From Candidatus Methanoperedens sp. (GTDB lineage: Archaea > Halobacteriota > Methanosarcinia > Methanosarcinales > Methanoperedenaceae), in NCBI GenBank assembly GCA_028679855.1, contig JAJRAP010000090.1, forward strand, positions 1-8,064: a stretch of 8,064 nt of DNA, written 5' to 3'. The notes below the pieces were generated by a model. The model saw only the letters and a program-made list of their open reading frames with translations, did no database searches and was not told the origin of the DNA. The stretch's first letter is position 1; each line of letters begins with the position of its first letter. This document shows positions 1 to 6,938 of the stretch, one piece after another. The position numbers and the translations under genes were made by a program.

Positions 1-981
1 TACTCCTGTTGGATTTATTTCCGAATCAAAAACTTCAGATAGTCTTTGACGCAAAGCTTCATAAATGTTCGTCTTGCCTTCAAGAAAATTCTCATCCGGA
101 ACTGAATAGAACCACATCGTATGCATTAAATTGCCCCGCCCGCATTCATCTATCAGTTCTCTTAAATTAGTAAGAAGAATACTTTTTTGCTTGGAACTCA
201 TGCTTGAATTTTGTTCTGCTTCATCCATAAGTACGATAAGTCCGGAATATCCTATTTCCTGTGTCCACTGCACAAGTGAACGTATCATTTTAAATGCCGT
301 GCTCTTCTCTATTTTTTCAAAAATTTTAAACTCTTTAAGCATACTTTTAGGAGGATTTTCACCTTTTAACCATTGCATGATCAATGTGAAGTCATCATCA
401 CGCTTTTCGGCCAGGCTAAGAAAGCTCTCCTTGATAGCATTTCTGAAACTGGTACTTTCATAAGGTCCAATAGAAGAAGCATAGCGGTCAAGTTCTTGCA
501 GTACAGCATCTCCAGATAGTTTATCTGAAATTTCCATATACTTGCGATTGTACAATGCTTTTATAACAGCCTCTATTCCTCGTTCATATCCCGATAAAAG
601 TTCATCCGGTGTTTGTGTATAGATAAGATTTGCAGCTATTGCCCTGTAGACCATATCCAGTTTATGGAACGGTGTCTGTTCGGGGCTTAATTCTATATAT
701 GATGTTATGTAGTTGTATTTCCAGGCATTTTCCCGGATACAATACAGAAAGTGGGTTTTTCCGCCTCCATATATTCCAACTACCATTTTAAAAGTTGAGC
801 CGCCTTCCTTTATGAAACTTTTGAGATATTCTTCATCGATCGTTTTAAGGTAATCATCCAGTCCAACTGTGAAATATTGGAATCCATACTCAGGAGGGTT
901 TCCTGAACCTCCCACACTTTCTATAATTTTTTTCGCAACATGATGATCTATTTCTACATTTTTCTCAGCTTCATTTACCAT
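1..981 (-). CDS. BREX-like P-loop ATPase (DUF2791 / BrxC-BrxD type), C-terminus outside the window
   Basis: Reading the minus strand from ATG at 981 gives 327 codons open to the window edge, so the C-terminal part is missing. Residues 25-47 carry the family-like lead-in (GSGNPPEYGFQYFTVG), residues 69-77 a Walker A (GIYGGGKTH, Lys75, Thr76), residues 248-256 a Walker B (LIVLMDEAE, Asp253-Glu254), and an ALRQRL stretch near 309-314 could supply an arginine finger. Together these match the DUF2791 AAA-like ATPases annotated as 'BREX system ATP-binding domain', which occur in BREX and other multigene anti-phage systems. The start is supported by GGGAG 8 nt upstream. The gene begins 2 nt after the stop of the 314-residue gene, so the two are almost certainly cotranscribed. 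The family call rests on remembered motifs; no BREX PglZ, methylase or BrxL is in view, so a specific BREX type cannot be claimed. Codon use is AT-rich compared with top6. Confidence 0.75.
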   Translation of the reverse strand, partial: MVNEAEKNVEIDHHVAKKIIESVGGSGNPPEYGFQYFTVGLDDYLKTIDEEYLKSFIKEGGSTFKMVVGIYGGGKTHFLYCIRENAWKYNYITSYIELSPEQTPFHKLDMVYRAIAANLIYTQTPDELLSGYERGIEAVIKALYNRKYMEISDKLSGDAVLQELDRYASSIGPYESTSFRNAIKESFLSLAEKRDDDFTLIMQWLKGENPPKSMLKEFKIFEKIEKSTAFKMIRSLVQWTQEIGYSGLIVLMDEAEQNSSMSSKQKSILLTNLRELIDECGRGNLMHTMWFYSVPDENFLEGKTNIYEALRQRLSEVFDSEINPTGV

Positions 982-983
982 CG

Positions 984-1928
984 TTATAGCTCCCTGAACT
1001 TAATATGTGAAATATAATTACCATCTCCTTTTTCATTTGATGGGATCCATAAAAAATCAGCTCTTCTGGCAGTAAACGCCCTCGTAGCAGTTATCATGTT
1101 TATTTCATGATTTTCTTTGTTCCTCTCTTTCAACCTGTATAAATCATAAGCAAAGAAAACACTCCCATAATCTTTGTATCTATTCTTAATCGGATTTGTT
1201 TTGAACGTAATATCCTGAATTAAAAAAGCAAACTCAGAAAGAATATCCCTGATTTTTACCTGTTCTCCAATTTTTAGTTTATTACGGTAAGACGCTATTT
1301 TATAAGCTTCATATAAATATGAACTGAAAGTTTTATCGTCATACCTTTGTTGAGTATTCTTATTGTGAATATCCTTTAGTTTTTCAACGATATCCTCAGG
1401 TACAAGTTTGCATGTTTTCAATTTTTCTTGCAGAGGGCCAAACCAGATTGCAACAGTATTATTTTCTAAATTCACTTCTAAAGTGTATAATAAAACCTTG
1501 AGATTCGGATAGTGCCCTTCTAATTCAAATCCGGATTGCCGGAGCGATTCTTCTAATTTTAGTCCAAAGCTTTTGTGGACAGAATCTTCCCACTCAGGAA
1601 TTTTTTCTTTTATTGGCTGTAAATGCTGCTCAATACCTTCCTTTATAAACCCATCCAATCTGCTCTGGTTTAATGTTTTTTCAATTCCAATCATATCCTT
1701 TTTTATCTTATGAAAGTTATTAATTGGATCATTTTCTGTGAGTTTATCAATCGATTTGATGTAAGTCAGTATGTTTTTTATATTAGCTCCATCTTTTGAA
1801 AGTGTTTTTAAGTAATCTTCTTCTCCATTCATGATTTTATTATATTCATCTTTAATATTAAAGCCATCGTTTCGATTACCATCAAACTTCTTTATAGATA
1901 CCTGCAGCTTCGGCTGCAGTAGCATCAA
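984..1928 (-). CDS. Uncharacterised protein paired with the BREX-like ATPase; N-terminus possibly frameshifted
   Basis: I do not recognise this family. The frame opens with TTG (1928) followed directly by ATG (1925) and gives 314 or 313 residues. Roughly residues 20-130 are charged, Lys/Glu-rich and predicted by eye to be helical. A middle part (about 140-240) mixes hydrophobic strands and helices. The C-terminal 60 residues (YGSVFFAYDLYRLK, then TATRAFTARRADFLW, ending in ISHIKFREL) look like a compact basic fold that could bind nucleic acid or the ATPase; that is inference. No signal peptide, membrane segment or catalytic motif is evident. Ribosome-binding support at 1925/1928 is weak, and the first ~14 residues look less protein-like than the overlapping frame (see 1882-1992), so the true protein may start at 1992 or 1986 with a frame change near 1887. 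The ATPase gene follows after 2 nt, indicating a functional pair. Confidence 0.7.
   Translation of the reverse strand: MMLLQPKLQVSIKKFDGNRNDGFNIKDEYNKIMNGEEDYLKTLSKDGANIKNILTYIKSIDKLTENDPINNFHKIKKDMIGIEKTLNQSRLDGFIKEGIEQHLQPIKEKIPEWEDSVHKSFGLKLEESLRQSGFELEGHYPNLKVLLYTLEVNLENNTVAIWFGPLQEKLKTCKLVPEDIVEKLKDIHNKNTQQRYDDKTFSSYLYEAYKIASYRNKLKIGEQVKIRDILSEFAFLIQDITFKTNPIKNRYKDYGSVFFAYDLYRLKERNKENHEINMITATRAFTARRADFLWIPSNEKGDGNYISHIKFREL
990..994 (-). promoter_or_regulatory. Ribosome-binding site for the BREX-like ATPase
   Basis: GGGAG on the minus strand lies 8 nt before the ATG at 981, inside the last codons of the preceding gene. It fixes the ATPase start and points to translation from a shared mRNA. 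Confidence 0.55.
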
Positions 1929-1992
1929 AATTCCAGCTGCTTTTGACAGCCTTCACTTGCGGAACTAATAGGGAGTAAAAAGTCATCGGCAT
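1882..1992 (-). other. Out-of-frame 36-codon segment, candidate true N-terminus of the 314-residue protein
   Basis: From ATG 1992 (or ATG 1986) a second minus-strand frame runs 36 codons to TGA at 1884-1882. It reads like protein, with KAVKSSWNFDATAAEAAG near its middle and IYKEV at its end. Dropping one base around 1887 would join it to FDGNRND of the long frame and give a protein of about 335 residues. It could be a genuine disabling frameshift, a sequencing error or a chance reading frame. No strong ribosome-binding site is visible before 1992. Confidence 0.4.
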
Positions 1993-2086
1993 TGAGTTGT
2001 AAAGATAATGGTTGGAGAATGGATAATTCTCAGTTAGAATTCTCTGAAATAAAATTTAAAATCCGTTTGCCTGATATTTATCATCT
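1993..2086 (-). promoter_or_regulatory. Spacer after top6A: possible T-rich terminator and promoter for the accessory pair
   Basis: This short AT-rich spacer separates top6A from the accessory genes, all on the minus strand. Just past the top6A stop the minus strand has T-rich runs (about 2050-2066, ATTTTAAATTTTATTTC) that could end transcription in archaeal fashion or equally serve as a TATA-like element for the downstream pair. Small symmetrical elements are present: TGATA-TT-TATCA at 2072-2083, GAGAAT-GGATA-ATTCTC at 2015-2031, and AATTCTC repeated at 2025-2031 and 2038-2044. Their role is unknown. Confidence 0.3.
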
Positions 2087-3190
2087 TCAAATTACTCCCA
2101 TCTCCCCCAGCCTCTCAGGCAAATAAGTATCCGTCACATAATCCAGCCCCTTCCCCGCAAAAGCCTGCTGCTCAGACTTCTTCCCCAGCTTAAGCATCAT
2201 GTTTATCTGCTCCTTCCAGTAATCAGTTTCGAATCGCGGGTCTGTAAGTTCGCTCTCCAGAGCCTTTATATCCTGGTCGCTGAGCTTGTCAGTGGAAAGC
2301 TCGTACTCCACAATATCAGATGACTGCACGCCGATGAACTTTGCCGCAGGCGTCGCCATGAACTCAGAAAGATGCGCGGTCTTGATGGCGCCGTAAGCCA
2401 CGCTTGCGTATATGCGGAAGCTCCAGGGATCGCCATCAGTGAACACCACTACCGGGATATTCAACTCCTCGTTCATGCGCTTGATGAGCCGCCTGGTGCT
2501 TCGCGCAGGCTGCCCTTTCAGGTGCACCAGAATTGAATCGAACTTCTCATCAAATCCGTTCTCGATGAGCCTGTCGTACATACCACCTGTCTCTATGGCG
2601 ATAATGAACTTCGCGTCATGCTCCAGGAACTCCACCGTCTCCACATTGTAGGGGATCTGGTACCCTGCCTCGCCCACGTCCTCCTGGCAGTGCATGGTGC
2701 GCTCGCCCCTTTTTGTGACCTCCTTAATTTTAATGGGTCCGAACATCGTTGCTCCATTCTCCTCAGGGCGCACGTGGAAATCCTCACGCTGCAATCCTGT
2801 GATTATCTCAAGGTCTTCGATCAGGCGGTCGCTTTCGCTCTGCTCGTGGAACTTAGCTATATCCCAGTTCTCACTGATGTAGTATAGTTCTCTCAGCGTT
2901 GAACTCTTATCCTGCTCAAGATGCCCCTTCATCAGGAGATCTACAACGTACGATGTCTTGAGTATCTGCTTTGCTCCCTTCACTGTCTTGGCGCTCCTTA
3001 AGCTTTCGGTATCCCCGTAAACCCACACGTCTGCGTCTTCCTTCAGTTCAATGTTCTTCTTGGTTCGCGAAGGAAGCACGATGTGAGGTATCGTCTCACT
3101 TTCGAACTGCCCGTAGAAATCCTGGATCAATTTCTTGAGCGTGGTCTTTGCCTGTGAGTCGTGAAGTTCTTTATTGCTCTGGAACGTCAT
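2087..3190 (-). CDS. top6A: DNA topoisomerase VI subunit A
   Basis: Catalytic subunit of the type IIB topoisomerase (Spo11/Top6A family), which makes ATP-dependent double-strand breaks to pass one duplex through another. The 367 residues are normal full length. Residues 1-70 are the N-terminal arm. The winged-helix (5Y-CAP) domain holds the active-site tyrosine in [10 protein letters not shown]: by analogy with yeast Spo11 the second of Tyr103-Tyr104 attacks DNA. The Toprim domain follows, with the acidic Mg2+ ligands Glu200 (AIETGG) and Asp252/Asp254 (TDGDP). The ATG at 3190 overlaps the top6B stop as ATGA and has GGTGGTGA just upstream (3195-3202), so the two subunits are translationally coupled, fitting A2B2 assembly. 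All key residues are present and the gene looks intact. The only oddity is the accessory material placed directly downstream. Confidence 0.97.
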   Translation of the reverse strand: MTFQSNKELHDSQAKTTLKKLIQDFYGQFESETIPHIVLPSRTKKNIELKEDADVWVYGDTESLRSAKTVKGAKQILKTSYVVDLLMKGHLEQDKSSTLRELYYISENWDIAKFHEQSESDRLIEDLEIITGLQREDFHVRPEENGATMFGPIKIKEVTKRGERTMHCQEDVGEAGYQIPYNVETVEFLEHDAKFIIAIETGGMYDRLIENGFDEKFDSILVHLKGQPARSTRRLIKRMNEELNIPVVVFTDGDPWSFRIYASVAYGAIKTAHLSEFMATPAAKFIGVQSSDIVEYELSTDKLSDQDIKALESELTDPRFETDYWKEQINMMLKLGKKSEQQAFAGKGLDYVTDTYLPERLGEMGVI

Positions 3191-5037
3191 ACATTCACCA
3201 CCTTTGCACCAGTGATCAGTTCCTCATCGATGCCCTCGGCGACAGGCTGCGGGAGTTTTGAAGCTTCCTCGTATTTGATATCAAGTTTGTAAATGATAGC
3301 CTTTTCTTCCTGTGGCTTAAGCGTTATCTTCCAGAGATGATCAGTCTGCTTCCCCAGAGGTATCGACTTTGGTTCAGGGCTCGGGGCTTTTATTGAATAT
3401 GGCAGGGTCTCATGAAGAGAGAAATGCCGCACTGCTTCACTATGGTTCTTGAGCCTTATCTCCACATCGCATCCCTTACCGTTTTGCGACACAATGCGCT
3501 GGATGAAGACATTGCCCATTATCTTTGCCACGACTGGTGAAATATCGGGTGTTGGTCGGTCAAGTATCTCACCCACCTTCTTCGCGATGAGAGGAAGAAT
3601 CTTCTGGATGATCTCTTCTTTTTCCCGTCGCAGTTCGAGCTTATCCTGCCTTGACAGGTAGAGTTTGAGCCTTCTACCTACCTCTTTCAGTGCAAGTTCG
3701 ATCTCCTGGGCTATTTCTGGAACGTCGGCGATCGCCTCTTTTGCCTCTGAAGTAAAGGGGATGTGCGTGGAAGCCACATGCACAAGTATTATCGCAGGAC
3801 CAACAGGTATCGAATTCCCTGGCTGGTCGAGTGAATAAGCCTTCCATTTGATGCCCTCAACAGCATTGGTCACGGCACACGCCCCCTGCTGATAGAGAAG
3901 CGGCACCCGGTTAGCAAATCGCAGTATTTCTACCTTATCCTCCTTCGGGAGGTTGCCGCCGTATGCTATACCTGCTTCCACCTGGAACGGATGCCCGTTA
4001 TGCACAGAAGCAGGGCGTGTGGTGGTCTCGATAAAATCAATAGTATGTTCCTTCTCAAGACCCTTGCGTATAAGTTCCTCGGTTATTGGAGAGAGGCAGT
4101 CCGTAGACGGGGCTGAAATCTTTACCTTCTTGAAAGCCTCATGAAGCCTTTTTGCCTCATCAAGCGTCACTTCCCTGGGATCTTTTTCAGGGTCGAGACC
4201 AGATTTCTTGCAGATCTCTGAAGCGGTCTGAAGTCCGATCCTTGAAAATGAATAGCGTAAAAAGGGAGCCAGCTTATCCCTTTCTGTGTACCGCAGCATT
4301 TTCATAAGCATCCCGAGTTCAATGCCATGCGGGTGTGGGAGTATCTCTGCAGCCTCCACAGGTACCTTGTCCGTTACCCTCTCGAAAATTATCTGGTTAT
4401 TATCTGGCTCGATGAGTGTGATGCGGGCATGGGGGTTCACTATTGCGGTGTCCTTAAGGTATTCATAAACAGACTGGCGCCTGCCCTTAACATACGAAGC
4501 TGCCATCTCAAGCTCGATCCGCGTGCCCCTGAGCCTGTCCCATTCAATTATCTTATCTGCGATAATTTCAGGCTCATTGGTCTGTGTGTTTATAAGGAGT
4601 TCAAAATAATGCGCAGGTGCCTTCTTATCGATCTTTGATACGATCTTTGCGGGGCGCCCTGATGTGAGCTGCGAATAAAGAACCGCAGCCGATATCCCGA
4701 TGCCCTGCTGTCCTCTGCTCTGTTTCACTGAATGGAAACGTGAGCCATAGAGCAATTTTGCAAAGACCCTGGGTATCTGCTCTTTAACGATGCCAGGCCC
4801 ATTATCCTCAATTATCAGAGTTACGTTCTCTTTTGATTTACTTTCGATCTTGATGAAAATATCAGGCAGTATGCCCGATTCCTCACACGCGTCAAGGGCA
4901 TTATCCACCGCTTCCTTTACGGACGTCAAAAGACACCGGGGACTGGAATCAAAACCCAGTATCTGACGGTTTTTCTCAAAAAATTCTGCGATGCTAATGG
5001 CTTTTTGCTTTTTCGCAAGCTCTTCGGCAATGACCAT
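3187..5037 (-). CDS. top6B: DNA topoisomerase VI subunit B, with C-terminal Ig-like extension
   Basis: ATPase subunit of topoisomerase VI; ATP-driven dimerisation of its GHKL domain drives strand passage by the A subunit. In order: N-box [10 protein letters not shown] with Glu42 (general base) and Asn46 (Mg2+), DNGPG at 78-82, the glycine lid [10 protein letters not shown] around 107-116, and GTR at 171-173. An H2TH-like linker region lies around 230-310 and the transducer around 310-500 ([13 protein letters not shown] at 374-386). [13 protein letters not shown] near 425-437 probably carries the switch lysine (Lys433). Residues ~505-616 are rich in beta strands and correspond to the extra Ig-like domain known in Methanosarcina mazei Top6B and absent from the shorter Sulfolobus enzyme. 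ATG at 5037 has GAGG (5046-5049) 8 nt upstream, right next to the stop of the Lrp-like gene; the 3' end overlaps top6A at ATGA. Confidence 0.97.
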   Translation of the reverse strand: MVIAEELAKKQKAISIAEFFEKNRQILGFDSSPRCLLTSVKEAVDNALDACEESGILPDIFIKIESKSKENVTLIIEDNGPGIVKEQIPRVFAKLLYGSRFHSVKQSRGQQGIGISAAVLYSQLTSGRPAKIVSKIDKKAPAHYFELLINTQTNEPEIIADKIIEWDRLRGTRIELEMAASYVKGRRQSVYEYLKDTAIVNPHARITLIEPDNNQIIFERVTDKVPVEAAEILPHPHGIELGMLMKMLRYTERDKLAPFLRYSFSRIGLQTASEICKKSGLDPEKDPREVTLDEAKRLHEAFKKVKISAPSTDCLSPITEELIRKGLEKEHTIDFIETTTRPASVHNGHPFQVEAGIAYGGNLPKEDKVEILRFANRVPLLYQQGACAVTNAVEGIKWKAYSLDQPGNSIPVGPAIILVHVASTHIPFTSEAKEAIADVPEIAQEIELALKEVGRRLKLYLSRQDKLELRREKEEIIQKILPLIAKKVGEILDRPTPDISPVVAKIMGNVFIQRIVSQNGKGCDVEIRLKNHSEAVRHFSLHETLPYSIKAPSPEPKSIPLGKQTDHLWKITLKPQEEKAIIYKLDIKYEEASKLPQPVAEGIDEELITGAKVVNV

Positions 5038-5043
5038 TAAGGC

Positions 5044-5050
5044 ATCCTCT
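5044..5050 (-). promoter_or_regulatory. Ribosome-binding site for top6B
   Basis: AGAGGAT on the minus strand, with GAGG 8 nt before the top6B ATG. It touches the TAA stop of the preceding Lrp-like gene, which suggests coupled translation of the two. Confidence 0.55.
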
Positions 5051-5280
5051 TAAAGTTCTGCTCCTACGATCGTCTGTGTTTTCGTGACATTCCCACTTTC
5101 CCTGATGGTATCCACAAGCTTGTTCAGGGCGCTTAACCCATCAACGTTGCTTATTACCACGAAATCAAATTGACCGAATACATGGTAAACATCTTTTATT
5201 CCTTTTATCTTAAGAAGTTCATTATATGCCGTTTTTTCCTGCCCTGGTACTACATTTACAAGTGTTACGCCTATTACCAA
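5050..5280 (-). CDS. Stand-alone Lrp/AsnC ligand-binding (RAM) domain protein
   Basis: Seventy-six residues that correspond to only the C-terminal effector domain of Lrp/AsnC regulators, with no helix-turn-helix. The beta-alpha-beta-beta-alpha-beta order is clear: VIGVTLVNVV, a helix, then VYHVFGQFDFVVIS (the typical G-x-x-D turn between strands), a second helix (LSALNKLVDTIR) and the closing strand around KTQTIV. Such stand-alone RAM proteins in archaea form oligomers and can bind amino acids; the ligand here is unknown. The start is TTG at 5280, supported by GGTGA (5288-5292) 7 nt upstream. It is the first gene of the apparent operon with top6B and top6A, ending 12 nt before top6B. It could modulate another full-length Lrp protein or sense a metabolite; both are inference. 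There is no sign of truncation of a longer gene, because a good ribosome-binding site sits directly before the domain. Confidence 0.85.
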   Translation of the reverse strand: MVIGVTLVNVVPGQEKTAYNELLKIKGIKDVYHVFGQFDFVVISNVDGLSALNKLVDTIRESGNVTKTQTIVGAEL

Positions 5281-5453
5281 AGTCTATTCACCGTCCTTTA
5301 GTTGTTTATACAATTTTATTATTTTAACTTAAGATAATCTTTAATACTAAAAAGGCTTTGTAATCATGGAGTGTATTGGAGTCTGAACGGTAATGGGTTA
5401 AGAATAGACACAGAAATAATGCAAAGTTGAATAAATACAAGAGAGGTTTATGT
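5281..5453. promoter_or_regulatory. Divergent promoter region between the top6 operon and the radical SAM pair
   Basis: This 173-nt AT-rich gap lies between two divergent operons. For the minus strand, the best TATA-like stretch is around 5314-5328 (TTAAAATAATAAAATT on that strand), which would put a start about 25 nt downstream and leave a short leader that includes GGTGA. GTATAAAC at about 5304-5311 is an alternative but would give an almost leaderless mRNA. For the plus strand, TTTAATACTAAAAAG (about 5341-5355) or TTAAGAATAG (about 5398-5407) could serve. These are weak matches judged by eye. Confidence 0.4.
5441..5446 (+). promoter_or_regulatory. Ribosome-binding site that sets the Tes-like gene start
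   Basis: GAGAGG stands 7 nt before ATG 5454. An in-frame TTG at 5427 would add nine residues but would place this site inside the coding region, so ATG 5454 is preferred. Confidence 0.6.
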
Positions 5454-6938
5454 ATGAAGTCAACAAAATCGTTGTGCCCAGAATGCCTCGATGTGATCGA
5501 TGCTTCATTATTCGAAGAGAATGGAAATGTGATGATTGAAAAAAAATGCCGCAAGCATGGCTCTTTTAGAGATATTTACTGGTCAAGCGCAATGCAGTTC
5601 AAACGTTTTGAGAAATACCTGCACAACGGAGAAGGAGTCCAAAATCCATATCTATCAACCAGCGGGAACTGTCCCCATTCATGCGGGTTATGCCCATCCC
5701 ATAAAACAACCACGATCCTTGCGAATATCGATGTAACGAACCGATGCAACCAGTCATGCCCCGTTTGTTTTGCGAACGCCTCATCCTCAGGCTACCTGTA
5801 CGAACCATCACTGGAGCAAATATGGGGGATGATGAGGATGTTGCGCGCGGAGAAACCCGTACCGTGCCCTGCCGTTCAGTTCGCCGGCGGCGAGCCAACG
5901 ATGCGCGAGGACATCATAGAGATCATAAGGATGGCTAGCTATTTCGGATTTACTCAGATTCAGATAGCAACGAATGGGATTAAACTCGCAAATAGCCCGA
6001 AATTCTGCCGGGAACTTGCAGCGGCAGGTCTCCATACTGTATATTTGCAGTTTGACGGAGTGACAGGCGAACCTTATAAGATTAACAGGGGCTATAACGC
6101 TCTACCTCTTAAACTTAAAGCCATAGAGAACTGCAGGGCTGCGGAATTAACGAGCGTCTGTCTTGTTCCCACGCTCGCAAAAGGCGTAAATGACCACCAG
6201 GTAGGGGAAATAATCAGGTTTGCAGCTACTAATATAGATACTGTCAAAGGTATTAATTTCCAACCTATCTCCTTTTCAGGGAGGATCAATAAAAAAGAGA
6301 GGATGGAAAAGAGAATAACCATTCCAGACCTGGCCGGTCTAATAGAAGAGCAGACAGGAGGAATTATTACAGCGGATGATTTCTATCCCGTGCCTATCAT
6401 CGTGCCAATTTCACATTTTGTGAGTGCCAATGAATGCATTCCGAACGTGGAATTCACAGTTCACCCTCATTGCGGCACTGGAACGTACATCTATGTAGAA
6501 AACGGAAAAATGATTCCCATAACACGTTTCATAGATGTGGAAGGGCTTATTGAACATGTCGAGGAGCTTGCTTCGAATGATGATGAATGGATGGGTAGGT
6601 CGATTGGCAAGATAAAGAGGATTGGCAGCCTTGTCTCCGCTTTGCCAAAGTATATCGACCTTTCAAAGACACCCAAGTCGGTGGATGTAAAAAAGCTCTT
6701 CATAGATGTTCTTAAAGATGGGACGGGAGATGCTGTAAAAGAGTTCCACCGCCATACGCTTTTCATAGGCGCCATGCATTTTATGGACCTGTACAATATG
6801 GACCTTGAGAGGATTCAGCGGTGCGGGGTGCATTATGCCACACCGGACGGAAGGATTATACCATTCTGTACATATAACACGATACACAGGGTGGAAGTCG
6901 AGAGGAAGTTCTCAATGCCCCTGATAAGAGCAAAATGA
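5454..6938 (+). CDS. Radical SAM protein of the tetraether lipid synthase (Tes) / MJ0619 family
   Basis: The 494 residues are close to the length of Methanocaldococcus MJ0619, the structurally studied tetraether synthase that joins two archaeol-type lipids through their phytanyl ends; MJ0619 was earlier linked to methylation of the methanopterin precursor, so the substrate here is not settled by sequence alone. Visible motifs: an N-terminal metal-site-like CPEC (Cys8, Cys11) with Cys32 and His35; a CX3CX2C triplet at Cys73/77/80; the radical SAM CX3CX2C at Cys98/102/105 (CNQSCPVC); GGEP at 145-148 for SAM binding; and further cysteines at 328, 340, 457 and 472 that could hold auxiliary Fe-S clusters. 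The C-terminal signature (IGAMHFMDLYN, then CGVHYATPDGRIIPFC) is, from memory, typical of the family. No membrane segment is evident. The product is expected to be cytosolic or membrane-peripheral. It overlaps the next radical SAM gene at ATGA. Confidence 0.85.
   Translation: MKSTKSLCPECLDVIDASLFEENGNVMIEKKCRKHGSFRDIYWSSAMQFKRFEKYLHNGEGVQNPYLSTSGNCPHSCGLCPSHKTTTILANIDVTNRCNQSCPVCFANASSSGYLYEPSLEQIWGMMRMLRAEKPVPCPAVQFAGGEPTMREDIIEIIRMASYFGFTQIQIATNGIKLANSPKFCRELAAAGLHTVYLQFDGVTGEPYKINRGYNALPLKLKAIENCRAAELTSVCLVPTLAKGVNDHQVGEIIRFAATNIDTVKGINFQPISFSGRINKKERMEKRITIPDLAGLIEEQTGGIITADDFYPVPIIVPISHFVSANECIPNVEFTVHPHCGTGTYIYVENGKMIPITRFIDVEGLIEHVEELASNDDEWMGRSIGKIKRIGSLVSALPKYIDLSKTPKSVDVKKLFIDVLKDGTGDAVKEFHRHTLFIGAMHFMDLYNMDLERIQRCGVHYATPDGRIIPFCTYNTIHRVEVERKFSMPLIRAK

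Noticed and set aside
131..463. Plus-strand 110-codon frame
   Set aside because: It lies entirely antisense to the ATPase gene, which has convincing Walker motifs, and its sequence is low-complexity and Ser/Leu-rich.
1902..1919. Perfect hairpin CTGCAGC-TTCG-GCTGCAG near the start of the 314-residue gene
   Set aside because: A 7-bp stem with a stable UUCG loop looks regulatory, but in the overlapping frame it simply encodes an Ala/Glu-rich run (TAAEAAG), and no T-run follows on either side. A coding origin is simpler.
2015..2044. AATTCTC repeats as a possible CRISPR or attachment site
   Set aside because: Only two 7-nt copies 13 nt apart, with no spacers and no integrase nearby; chance is likely in AT-rich DNA.
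2412..2887. Overlapping plus- and minus-strand frames inside top6A
   Set aside because: They fall within the Toprim-bearing frame of top6A and show no ribosome-binding site or recognisable domain.
5366..5386. Tiny upstream frame (ATG, six codons, TGA) in the leader of the Tes-like gene
   Set aside because: Too short, with no good ribosome-binding site and no attenuator-like codon pattern.
5324..5554. Minus-strand 76-codon frame across the divergent gap
   Set aside because: It overlaps the start of the Tes-like gene antisense, would cover the promoter region, and its hydrophobic content comes from AT-rich sequence and not from a convincing membrane protein.
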